A DNA stretch of 64,000 bases from Stomorhina lunata (Eukaryota > Arthropoda > Insecta > Diptera > Rhiniidae): positions 73,668,629-73,732,628 of the forward strand of contig OW121741.1 in assembly GCA_933228675.1 (NCBI GenBank). Reading direction: 5' to 3'. Positions 1 through 9,831 of the stretch are shown piece by piece (position 1 is the stretch's first letter; each line of letters opens with the position of its first letter). The notes below the pieces were generated by a model. The model was not told the DNA's origin. It searched no databases and saw only the letters and a program-made list of their open reading frames with translations. A program made the position numbers and the translations under genes.

Positions 1-2
1 GA

Positions 3-722
3 CCTTACAAGATCCAGCTTGTGCAAGAATTAAAGCCGCGAGACCATGCAATGCGTCGTGATTTTGGTGTATGGGCCGATGCTGATTTTCATCGCAAAAT
101 TTTGTTCAGTGATGAGGATCATTTTTGGTTGAATGGCTACGTCAACAAGCAAAATTGCCGCATTTGGAGTGAAGAGAATCCATATGAGACCCTTGAGACG
201 CCATTACATCCACAAAAACTGACTGTTTGGTGTGCTCTATGGGCTGGTGGAGTCATTGGGCCAAACTTCTTCCGAAATAATGCTGGAGAGTCAGTTACCA
301 TAAATGGAGACCGGTATAGAGCCATGATAACCGACTATTTTGTTCCCCAATTGGATGGCATGAATGTGGATGAGTTGTGGTTCCAACAAGACGGCGCTAC
401 ATGCCACACAGCGCACGTCACAATTGATTTATTGAAGGAAACATTCGATGAGCGCATAATTTCGCGGAATGGACCTGTCAATTGGCCACCAAGATCGTGC
501 GATTTGACACCACTGGATTATTTTCTTTGGGGATATGTGAAGTCGCTCGTCTACGCCAACAAACCAGAAACGTTAGGGGACTTGGAAGCCAACATTCGTG
601 GCGTTATTGCCAACATACGGCCCCATATGCTCGAAAAAGTAGTTGAAAATTGGACCTGTAGAATTGGCTTTATTCGAGCCAGCCGCGGCGGCCACATGCC
701 CAAAATCATATTTAAACATTAA
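3..722 (+). CDS. Mariner-like transposase, C-terminal part, cut by the window edge
   Basis: The frame is open from base 3 to the TAA at 720-722 and gives 239 residues of a Tc1/mariner-superfamily DDD transposase, the nuclease that cuts and joins element ends in the nucleus. The catalytic landmarks are visible in order: LFSDEDHF (first Asp), FQQDGATCHTA (second Asp) and SCDLTPLDYFLW (third Asp), with 36 residues between the second and third Asp. The usual ending SRGGHMPKIIF is present. The DNA-binding N-terminus lies outside the window. Relative to sister copies a few residues are missing before the first catalytic block (after GVWA), but there is no stop, so this is the least decayed of five copies of this family here. 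The 3' terminus of the element is probably near 825, where the sequence runs into a CACCC-type end. Confidence 0.85.
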   Translation, partial: PYKIQLVQELKPRDHAMRRDFGVWADADFHRKILFSDEDHFWLNGYVNKQNCRIWSEENPYETLETPLHPQKLTVWCALWAGGVIGPNFFRNNAGESVTINGDRYRAMITDYFVPQLDGMNVDELWFQQDGATCHTAHVTIDLLKETFDERIISRNGPVNWPPRSCDLTPLDYFLWGYVKSLVYANKPETLGDLEANIRGVIANIRPHMLEKVVENWTCRIGFIRASRGGHMPKIIFKH

Positions 723-905
723 TGGCATAAAATAATAAAGCCAAATTGATGGACATTAAAACGATTTTCTTGTGTTTTATTTCAATTCGAAGTTCTATAC
801 CTCTAAAAAAACACCCAATAGAAGAAACTATTTTATTTATAATTCAAATACGAGAGCCATTTGATAACTTTGAGACTTTTTCAATTTTCCGCTCATAAAC
901 TTTAA
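723..905. other. 3' flank of mariner copy and AT-rich spacer
   Basis: This holds the transposon 3' untranslated part with AATAAT/AATAAA-like strings and its probable terminal repeat, then non-coding AT-rich DNA up to the TTAA at 902-905 that borders the next element. No gene is visible. Confidence 0.5.
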
Positions 906-1168
906 GGTAGAAGGCCAATGCACGCGGCAAGCGGCTGCGGGCGGCAATCAGCTGTTTTTTTGATTTGTCAAATTTGAAGCGGCAATGGAAAAAAGTAGAA
1001 CTTTGTTCTACTTTTCCGCGCGGCAGATTTTTTCAGTGCTGCCAGATTTAATTATATCCTTCTCAAATATTTTTTATATGAATATTTTTACATACTGGTA
1101 ATACTACGACCTACTGGTAATACTACGACCGCCCGCAGCCGCATGCCGCGTGTATTGGCCTTGTACCT
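906..1168. mobile_element. MITE family A, copy 1, TTAA-flanked
   Basis: A 263-bp non-coding element with GC-rich terminal inverted repeats. The left end reads GGTAGAAGGCCAATGCACGC and the reverse complement of the right end reads GGTACAAGGCCAATACACGC; the match continues to about 39 bp. TTAA stands at both borders (902-905 and 1169-1172), the target preference of piggyBac-type transposases. A 19-bp unit ending in ACTACGACC is tandemly duplicated near 1091-1130. It has no coding capacity, so it would have to be mobilised in trans. Copy 2 is at 7074-7246. Confidence 0.8.
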
Positions 1169-1172
1169 TTAA

Positions 1173-2310
1173 ATTTAACCCTGCTACCGTCAATAATTAT
1201 TTTCCATAGAATACTTTTAAATTGTCATTTAGTTTGAGTTTGACAGCCATTAAAAGCTGGTAAGCTTGATAAATAAAATATTTTCAAACAGGGATTTACC
1301 CAGAATTGATAAAGTCGTGCTACTGAGTCCAGTAATCGATTGAACAAACATAATAAAACATCGTTGTTGTTCGTGAGAGTGTTTAAGAGAATCCGAGACA
1401 GTCGTTTACTCGTCGTTCAAAAGTACTAAGCCTCGACTTGACGAATTTTCCAACTTGGTTCTGCACAAATCGTCATCTTAAGGACCAAATAACCTATCTG
1501 CAAAAATTTCAAAATTGTGTTTTTTATGGATTATTATTTCCTATATCATAACGTATATCTGTGAAAAATTTTGAACATCTAATATCACAAATTACCAAAT
1601 TATTACAGTTTTTGTACCTAGAGGACCGTTACGCACTTAAAAGAAATTAAACTAAATCATCAAAAATCGCGATAAAAGTTTAATTTTGTTGCATAGTGTA
1701 ATTTAAACTATCATTACTTTCATTTGCTTAAACCAGTAAAAGAAACTATAACTGTTATTATTTAATTTATATATATTTATATGTATAAACAAATTTGATT
1801 TATTCATACTAATTAGTACTGCAGATAGGTTATTTGGTTTCAGATTTTTGCAATTCCAAATAACCTAAGTGACACCGATATATATTTCCGATATATATTT
1901 CATTTTAATCTAAATTCATAATTTTCGTTTAAATATTGCAAATAGTTCCAATTTTATAACGTTTTTTCTCTACTGTAAACTTTTGAAAACTGTAGATAGG
2001 TTATTTCGTCATCGGTTCATATTTTTTTGAGAACGACATTGTTCACGCCACGATTGTCAACCAAGCATTATAGGTTCATTACCAACAACATGTCGCTGCA
2101 TGGCATATTGGATACTCTGCACTAGCATTTTTAGGGCATGGTCATCTCACGTTTGTCTTTTATTGGTTAGATTTTTGCAAATAAGCCAGAAATCACAGCG
2201 TTTTTCGAAACTATCAAAACCCATGCCATCGGTCATATTCACCAGATTTTTGCGCAAAAGTCATGGAAAATTAGATATTTCTGCGCGATTCACCCAAAGA
2301 CTATATGTTA
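1173..2310. other. AT-rich spacer with repeated AAATAACCTA-type motif
   Basis: No gene is visible. The motif CCAAATAACCTATCTGCA at about 1484-1502 recurs inverted at about 1820-1838 and again inverted, diverged, near 1990-2005; a shorter direct form is at about 1856. This suggests the ends of one or two decayed inverted-repeat elements. Confidence 0.4.
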
Positions 2311-2314
2311 TACC

Positions 2315-3160
2315 AGGTATACTACTTTGTTTTGCCGCCATTTTGGCAAATATTAGTCTTGCAGTTCATATCTGGCAGTAGTAAAGTGGAGACGTGGCAA
2401 ATTTATTATGGAAAAATATTCGGAAAACCAACTTGTTTTAATCGTTAAAACATTTTATCATAATCATTTATCGATTACTATGAAGATGAGAAAGTAACGT
2501 GAAATTTTTGAGAGAAACAACAATACACAAGACGCACTATTTATCGTATAGTGAATGATTTCGAAGAAAGAGGGACAGTAGCTGATAGGCCCAAGCATGG
2601 ATCACAACGTACTACAAGATCGGTTGAAAACATTACTGCTGATCAAAAAAGTGTTCAAAACAATCCATCAATCTCAATTCGACGCCGTGTTCGGGAGCTT
2701 GATCTTCAAAGAACAACTTTGGCCAAAATTTTGCATTTGTTTCCGTTAAAGATTTAGTTGACACAAGAGAATCTTCCAGAAGACCATTTACGAAGCCGTA
2801 CATGTGTCAATATGATGTTACAGCTCATGACAACCCCGATTTTCAAGGCACATTTTCATTTAAATCGATATGTGAATAAACAGAATAGTCGTTTCTGGGA
2901 AATGGAAAACCCAAATTATTCGTCAGTCACCTTTGCATCCATTAAAAGTGACAGTCTGTTGTGCAATTATGTCTGGAGGAATCATTGGACCTCACCTCTT
3001 TGAAACTGAAAACGGCGTAACGCTAATTATGAAATGGGGAGCGATATTGTGGATATGACTGAAAACTTTTTAACTCCACAGCTGCATGCTTTGGGCTTGA
3101 TTAACTTGTTAACATCCACAAAACGGAGCCACATCGCATAGAGCCATGATTACGATTTAA
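2315..3160 (+). pseudogene. Mariner-like transposon relic, family with GGTATACTAC ends
   Basis: The 5' end shares AGGTATACTACT...TTTGCCGCCATTTTGG with the copy at about 6684, so this is a repeat-family border. Translation from 2409 gives a mariner-type N-terminus (MEKYSENQLVLIVKTFYHN) and then a helix-turn-helix segment at 2551-2757 (RPKHGSQRTTRSVENITADQ), followed by pieces of the catalytic core (VNKQNSRFW, ETENGV, FLTPQLHAL, NGATSH-like) in shifting frames. Several stops and frameshifts make it a dead copy. No right-hand inverted repeat was found. Confidence 0.75.
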
Positions 3161-3237
3161 TTACTGCGAGACTTCTTATCATAAATAAGTTTTTAACATG
3201 TGATACACGAGAAATCGTCTATTAAATTTATAGAATT

Positions 3238-3335
3238 ACAATGAACGATCGAGAATGAAAGTTCGTGAGGTGTTCGAGGCTGTAGTCATGTCAAATGAGC
3301 GAGTACATTATATTTTACGCGATATTAGTGCCACG
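3238..3335 (+). pseudogene. Fragment of a SETMAR-type mariner transposase
   Basis: A short stretch translates to LNDR(R)MKVREVFEAVVMSNERVHYILRDI-like sequence, colinear with the segment after the first helix-turn-helix of the mariner copy at 9832-11040 (LNDRRIKVRKIANITG...). It is about 100 bp and has no termini. Confidence 0.55.
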
Positions 3336-3539
3336 GTGGCTACGTTAATGAGTTTTAACATCGTTATATAATAGGATGAAAGCCCTGGGCCGAGATACCT
3401 CGGGTCATTCTGGTACAAAGAACCGGCTATCGTGGGAATATCGTTCATTGCAACGTTAAGAAACATTTATAGAGACCCCACCAACTCATCGATTTTAGGT
3501 TATCGAATAAATGTTGTAATAGGAGGTCGCCCATAGCAG

Positions 3540-3860
3540 AAGAAAATAATTTTGCCGCAAAACATTCTCTGGCACAATTGAGATCTAGATGGATCAACAG
3601 ATTAAACATATTTTGGTCCAGCATAGATCATGCCGTTTCCAACATATGCCAAGCATGTGATCAGGATCCTAATGATAGCCCCAAATTTTCAACTGTACCG
3701 TCAAACCTACTTCTCATAGTCCCGAGGATTTGTGGATTCATCCGGTATAAGTAGCTTAATTTCTTGGCCTGTTACAAATACAACAACCGGATGAACGTGT
3801 ACCACATAAAATCACGCTTCCGACAACATTAAGGCCACAGAGTTTTAGTATGCACGCGAA
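3540..3860 (+). pseudogene. 3' fragment of a non-LTR retrotransposon polyprotein
   Basis: Frame pieces read LAQLRSRWINRLNIFWS, then CQACDQDPNDSPKFS and EDLWIHPV, the arrangement seen after the RNase H domain at the C-terminal end of Jockey/R1-like non-LTR elements, where a Cys/His cluster is followed by a DLW motif. There are frameshifts and no intact ORF. The family call rests on recognition of this tail. Confidence 0.6.
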
Positions 3861-4176
3861 GTTATAGGATTTCTAGAAGCCACTTATCACGGCTGTATAT
3901 AATTCCGGGTTTTAAGACAGGCTCGAAATCTAGGCCGTTAAATTTCCTAAACGGAGATTGTATATATTATTTATTTAGCCACGGAGTTATCAAGCAGCCC
4001 TCGTAGTATACAACTTTTTTACTTGGATAAATTGTTGAATTGAAATTATGGGCTTCGCACTCGCCTATTAATAAATGTTGGAGTGAATTATCACTTAACT
4101 GTTTCTAAGAAGTCAATAATGTAGGCAGCTTTATCGTTTTCATTTTATTCTATTTTTATAGAAGTAGTTACAAAAG
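3861..4176. other. Non-coding spacer
   Basis: No gene or repeat boundary could be supported in this stretch. Confidence 0.4.
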
Positions 4177-4178
4177 TA

Positions 4179-5396
4179 AAGTGTGTCCCAACTAGAACGC
4201 AATTTTTAAATTTGGCGCGATTCGAAGTGTCATTGTTTGACACTTGAACAATTGTTATTGTTTGCTAGAAGAAGGTACGAGGTTAGTAAAAACGGAGCGC
4301 TACACGAATGAACAACACGTTCTCATTGTGAAATTGTTTTATCAAAATGGTGAAAGTTTTGCGGCTACAGTTCGCAAATTGCGATCAATTTGAGGTCACA
4401 ATAATGCTCCAAAAGAGTAAACAGTAAAGATATTAATGGATAAATTTGCCGAAACTGGGTCTGTTAGTGATGTAAAGACAACAACGCGCCTTCGACCAGG
4501 TCGATCGGCCGAAAATGTCGCAGCTGTATGTGATGATGTCGCTCAAACTCCATCCACCTCAATTCATCACCGGATTGGTGTCTCCAAATCCACTATGCAG
4601 CGAATTTTGACAAAAGATTTTCATCTTCATGCATACAAAGTTCAATTGACTCAGGAATTGAAACCAGATGACCATGGAGAGCGAAGGGAGACAACATGAA
4701 AATGCTGATTTTGCCGATAAAATCATCTTCAGTGACGTGGCCCATTTCCATGTTGATGGCTTCGTCAATAGGCAGAATTGTCGCATTTGGGGTGAGGAAA
4801 ATCCTCGAGTGATTCACGACAAGCAAATGCATCCTCAACGTGTCACTGTGTGGTGTGGTTTTTGGGCTGGAGGAATCATTGGACCTTATTTTTATGAAAA
4901 TGAGGTAGATCAAGTTAATGGTGTACGGTATCGTGAAATGATAACTAGTTTTTTTTGCCTATAATTGAAGAAATGAATGTGGAGGGCATGTGGTTTCAAC
5001 AAGACGGTGCCACATGTCATACAGCCAGAGAAACAATTCAATTGCTACATCAGTCATTTCCCGGTCGTGTTATTTCGCGTTTTGGAAACCAGAATTGGCC
5101 GCCTATTCGTGCAATTTAACACCTTTCGAATAAGCCGACGACGAATCAAGCCTTAAAAGAGGAAATTGGACGCTGCATTAATGAAATACCGCAGCATTTA
5201 TGCAAAAAGGTCATTGAAATTTTCATTAAAAGATCGCGTGTGTACCAGCAAAGCCGCGGCGGCCATCTGCACGATATCTTGTTCCATACATAACCTCATT
5301 CGGTCTACTTTACGACATAATAAAGTTTCACGATTTTTTTTAATTATCTGTGTTTTATTTAAAATTTAAAAATTGCATTCTAGTTGGGACACCCTT
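4179..5396 (+). mobile_element. Mariner-like element with both terminal repeats and TA duplication
   Basis: Both ends are preserved. The left terminal repeat begins AAGTGTGTCCCAACTAGAAC and the right, reverse-complemented, begins AAGGGTGTCCCAACTAGAAT; the match continues for about 35 bp to a shared CAATTTTTAAATTT. TA dinucleotides flank it at 4177-4178 and 5397-5398, the mariner target duplication. The element is 1218 bp. The internal transposase is broken: N-terminus from about 4287 (RYTNEQHVLIVKLFYQNGES), helix-turn-helix and linker 4436-4690, catalytic core 4690-5120 with FSDVAHF and FQQDGATCHTA, and a decayed tail near 5250 (SRGGH-like). Confidence 0.9.
4287..5290 (+). pseudogene. Broken mariner transposase inside 4179-5396
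   Basis: The reading frame carries an in-frame stop near 4390, a deletion/frameshift at about 4695 between GERRE and NADFADKIIF, a lost region around the SCDLTPLD block (near 5100-5130), and further shifts downstream. The first two catalytic Asp motifs survive in sequence but cannot be read as one protein. Confidence 0.8.
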
Positions 5397-5398
5397 TA

Positions 5399-6680
5399 TT
5401 TCTCTTATAATTTGAGGTTAGGTTATTTATTCAAAAACTCACTTTATAGACAAATTCAGTTTTATCGTTATTAATGTAAAGTAAAATATGGAACTTAATA
5501 AAGGATTATGAATCCAGGTAAATGTCTAACTCTAGTACGTCGGCAAACGAAAATATTTACCAACATTTTGCAACAAATCTTCTTTCAGAGCGTCAGTTGT
5601 TTTCGTATTGTTTACGTAAACCCGTTTTTTTAATTACCCGTAGATCTACCCGTACGAAACCGAGACTACTGTATGGGTCGGTGAGGTCAGCCAAGGGAAT
5701 TTTTAAAGACTTAAGTTATCGATTTAAGGAGTCAAACTATATTAAAACAACGATTTCAATATTCAACAATTTATCCACAGCGCAAAAAGTCCTTTAAAAC
5801 CCCAAAGAAAAGTTCCTAAGAAATATATGAAATTTCCAAACCCTTTTAGAGCTTAAATTTATACGAAAAAATAATTGAATGTTTAGAAAAAAGTATCAAT
5901 TACCTTGAAGTGAGTATTTCTGATGTTTAAATTAAATTAAGCTTTCGTACCAAAACCAATTAGATAAAATTATAATTTTATAAAAATACTTTAAAGAAAG
6001 TTTTAAACACCCAAATTAAACTAATAAAAATATGAAATTATTACCTTTTTCGAGTAAGTGTAAATGGGAGAGAAATTATTACAATTAAAAAATGTTATGA
6101 AAATAAGAAAAATATGGCAATTTTTAAAAGAAAATATTGAAAAAAAAACTTACGGATAATGAAAAGAAAAATCAAAAACACTCCAGGCAAAAAATCACTA
6201 ACAATAAAACTAATCGCAAAAAATACGCAACGAATCCAAGCCGAAACATAGGCCGGTTCTGTGCTTGGATATTTGGTTGTGGTTGGGTGGGGTGGCACAC
6301 GAACAAATACGACACAAACATTTAAATAACAAACGAACACGACATAACTTCAAAGCCACAAAGATCTTTCAAAATCAAAAATTATAGGGCAATTTCAAAA
6401 AGAAATTGGTCCCTGTTTTGAAAAAGAATTTAAAAAAAAAATCAATAATTTTCATTATAGTCAATACAAAATTTTTCGAACGAAAAAAAAAAACACAAAT
6501 TTTGGAGCTCACCATCTTCGATTTCAATGAATTGTTGGTATACATTTTTCAAGTCCATATTATTTTAAAAGCTTTTCAAAATTTTAAAATTAGTTTTAGT
6601 TTGAATTTGTGGGCGGTTTAAAGCTTAATTCTTTTCAAGATATTATAATATTATATGTATATGAACAGGATGTCCGACGG
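5399..6680. other. AT-rich DNA without supported gene
   Basis: Short open frames here are low-complexity and lack recognisable domains. The stretch holds A-rich tracts, for example near 6420-6490. I see no repeat boundary that I can support. Confidence 0.4.
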
Positions 6681-6683
6681 GAA

Positions 6684-7810
6684 GGTATACTACTCTGATT
6701 TGCCGCCATTTTGGTAAACATTAGTGTTGACAGTTCATATTTGTCAGTCGTCAAGAAGAGAAGTGGCAAATTCATTGTGGAAAATTATTCAATAAACCAA
6801 CTTGTTTTAATCGTTAAAGTATTTTATTAAAATCAATCATCGATTACTGTGACGATGCAAAATTTGAGGAAGAATGATTTCGAAGAAAGAGGGACTGTAG
6901 CTGATAGGCCCAAGCATGGACCATAACGTACTTCAAGATTGTCTAAAAACATAACTACTGCTCAAAAAAGTGTTCAAAAATCCATGAACCTTAATTGCGA
7001 TGTCAGCAGCTTGGTCTTCAAAGAACAACTTTGGCCACAATGGGTACAAAGATTTGCATTTGTTTCAATTTAAAGGTAAAAGGCCAATGCACGCGGCGCG
7101 GCAGATTTTTTCGGTTCTGCCATGTTTAATTATATCCTACTCAAATATTTTTTTATATGAATATTTTTGTAAACAAATGCACATTTTATGCGCTTGCAAT
7201 ACTACGACCTACTACAGCCACATGCCGCGTGTATTGGCCTTCTACCTTAAGATTCTTTTGGCAAAAGATCTTTTTTCTAGAAGACCATTTACGTCGCCAT
7301 ACACATGGCAACCCCGATTTTCATGAAAAAATTATAATAAGTGACGAGGCACATTTAGGAAGCGAAATCGTGATATGATTGAAAACTTCTTAACGCCACA
7401 ACTGCATGCTTTGGGGTGTATTAACATGAGATATCAACAAGACGGTGCCACATCGCATACAGCGGGAATACAAATTTATTTTCAAAACTTTTGGTTACAT
7501 AAGAATTACAAAGGCTACTATTTATGTTTCAGGAACATGGTTTGCAACTTGGGCAAGAGAGATCATTCGACCTTGCTTCTTTGAAACTGAAAACGGCGTA
7601 ACGGTAACTGTGAATGGAGAGGAATATCGTGATGTAATTGAAAGCTTTTTAACGCCACAACTGCATGATTTGGGCTTGATGGTATCAACGGCACCGTCAT
7701 GTTGCATACAGCATATAGATTACACATTTATTTTCAAAACTATTGACTACATAAGAATTACGAGGACTACTATTTATGTTTCCGGAACTTGGAACTCTAA
7801 TGTCATTAGC
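6684..7810 (+). pseudogene. Second relic of the GGTATACTAC mariner-like family
   Basis: The left end matches the copy at 2315, including GCCGCCATTTTGG and the FEERGTVADRPKHG-coding segment near 6877-6920. Catalytic-core pieces follow: KIIISDEAH at about 7330, FLTPQLHALG and YQQDGATSHTAG at 7375-7475, and then a second, partly duplicated set (FETENGVTVTVNGEEYRDVIESFLTPQLHDLG) at 7570-7680. The duplication of the core segment and many frameshifts show rearrangement after death. MITE family A copy 2 is nested inside it. Confidence 0.75.
7074..7246. mobile_element. MITE family A, copy 2, nested in a mariner relic
   Basis: The ends match copy 1: left AGGTAAAAGGCCAATGCACG and right, reverse-complemented, GGTAGAAGGCCAATACACGC. 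TTAA borders both sides (7070-7073 and 7247-7250). It is 173 bp against 263 bp for copy 1, an internal-deletion form. The paralogous mariner relic at 2315-3160 has a single TTAA at the homologous place (about 2748-2751) with no insert, so the target duplication can be read by comparing the two loci. Confidence 0.85.
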
Positions 7811-7849
7811 TAAAATCTAGTAACACCATAACAAAGTTTCTTTGGGGAA

Positions 7850-8170
7850 ATTCGTAAGACCCCCGTATTATTCTCCATCACGACAATGCGAGCTCTCACA
7901 TATCTCAAGTGAAACAAGTGAATTTTCAAGCAGTCAAAATATCGAATTAATGACTCATCCTCCGTAAAGTCCTAACATGGCATCCAATGACTTTTTCTTG
8001 TTCCTGGATATTAAAGGTAAACTTCGTAGCCAACAATTAACTAGGGCCGAAGTAGTAGTTGAAGCGTTCAGAAGCCAGGCTTTTAAGGTGTTACCTGTTT
8101 AAATTTTAACAAGCTGCGTCATTTATTTTATCGATCGGAGTTTGAAAGTAGGAGAGATTGACGACATGAA
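7850..8170 (+). pseudogene. C-terminal fragment of another mariner transposase
   Basis: Translation in shifting frames gives HHDNASSHTSQVKQVNF, HPP-like and NMASNDFFLFLDIKGKLR, which correspond to the second and third catalytic blocks (HDNA and PDLAPxDFxLF) of a mariner transposase different from the neighbouring copies. No ends were found. Confidence 0.65.
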
Positions 8171-8440
8171 AGGCATCCCAAACGGCTCAGCGATTTAAAT
8201 TTTAAATGGTTACTTGTGTACGAAAAGGGTTACCGCAAGATGGCTTCCATGTTTTCTCCAAATCAATCACAAACGCAAATGTTCATCAAATCAAATTTTT
8301 GTAGTTCTTCAACAGAAATATGGACAAGAAGGTAAATGTCGGTTTGTCAGCATCCCAAAAAATGTTCGCCATGACTTTATTGGCAGGATATAATAAAACG
8401 TATCCTGTCCGGTTATGTAGGGAATATTGGATAGCAATCA
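8171..8440. other. Spacer without supported feature
   Basis: Nothing coding could be supported here; it may be the remnant of a repeat. Confidence 0.3.
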
Positions 8441-9660
8441 ACGGTTCTGATTGGTCTTAACTTGGTAAGTCCAAACTTATCTTGGTTAACCTTCATCTCA
8501 ACTGTGGACATCGACCTCCTCGTAGTATCATCCGGGGAACTATGTTAACACCCGTTTATGTAGTGAGCTAAGATCTTCCGCTCTAATGATTACCGGTGCC
8601 TTAAGAACTACTCCATCTAAGGCGCTCTTCGATATGTCAAATTGGCTACCAGTCGAACTAATGGCAATGCAATTGCCCTTAACTCGGCTATCCGTCTCAG
8701 CACTATTGGAACCTGGTCCCACTCACAAACCGGATATTCCACTATTCTGGACAAAATTACTAATATCCCTGACCACATAGATTACTGCATATCCACCCCT
8801 ATCTTTAATAAATCTTTTACTGTGACTATCTCTGGAGACCTCTGGATGGATGACGGCTGATGACGGCTGGAGGTATACACTGACGGATCGAAGTCAAAGA
8901 TAGGCGTAGGGGGGGGAGGGGGGTGCTTCTGCGTCCCACTTCTAGGGAAATTGATCCATGTAGTGTTCTACAATCCGAGATATCGGCTATACACAAAGCG
9001 GTCAAATGGTTAAGATACCACAGAATATACGATAGGGATATTCGTTTCTATATCGACAGTCAGGCTGCCATAAAATCCCTATCACATGTCCACACAACAT
9101 CTGTTGTTACCCGCGAATGCCGGGCATCTCTTAACGAGATGGCGAGACATTGCAAGAACGAACTCTTCTGGGTACCCGGGCACAACAACATACCTGGTAA
9201 CTCCACCGCGGACAAACTTGCTAAATCCGGTGCTCTTTTGAGTCAGGATAACATCGACCAATTTACGAGCTTACCGCCCAGAAGACTTAATCTTCAATTC
9301 TATGACTACTGTCGAAGTTGTCATAACACAGAAGAGGAGGAGACAGTAACTCATCTTCTCTGCCACTGCCCCGCTCTTTCAACTTGAAGGGCTCTCAATC
9401 TGGGGCACCTTTTCTGCATGATTTATCAGATCTAGCGAGTATTGACATTCGTAAAATAGTCATTTATCAGGGCTTCAGGATGGCTTGATAAACCACTCAC
9501 TGATAGCCTGGAATAAATGTTTCTGTTCTTTTCTTCTAGTCTATCTCTTGCAGGTACCACAAAAGGACCTCTTTTAGGACCCAAGTGACGATGACCTAAC
9601 ATCGTCTGCCTGCCTAACCCATAAGAACTATATAAATATGGGTTAAGTCGTCGGGCTAGT
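8440..9660 (+). pseudogene. Non-LTR retrotransposon fragment with RNase H domain
   Basis: The core at 8870-9390 encodes a type I RNase H, which removes RNA from RNA:DNA hybrids in LINE reverse transcription. TDGSK (first Asp) is followed, after a frameshift in the G-rich tract at 8907-8926, by VLQSEISAIHKAV (Glu), FYIDSQAAIKSL (Asp) and FWVPGHNNIPGNSTADKLA (His/Asp). A Cys/His tail (CRSCHNTEEEETVTHLLCHC) comes next, as in Jockey/I-like elements, and the product ends near 9490. The 5' non-coding piece (8440-8570) and the 3' tail (9520-9660) recur at 36180-36420, so both are parts of one family. Confidence 0.75.
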
Positions 9661-9831
9661 AATCCACTCCCGGAAAAAACAATTACAATGGAAAAGTTAA
9701 AATTTGAATATGTTAGAAGAGGACGTCCGAAATTTCGATGAAAAGACCAAGTAGAAGAAAGTCGTTCAAAGATTGTACTACGAAATTGGAGAATATGCGC
9801 ACAAGATCGAAGCGCATGAAATTCTAAAATA
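9661..9831 (+). repeat. Retroposon tail sequence, left part, interrupted by a mariner
   Basis: The string TTCGATGAAAAGACCAAGTA here recurs at about 11115. The part reading GAATATGCGCACAAGATCGA, then AGCGCAT...ATTCT, recurs near 36390-36425. The mariner at 9832-11040 splits it; the other half resumes at 11041. Confidence 0.65.
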
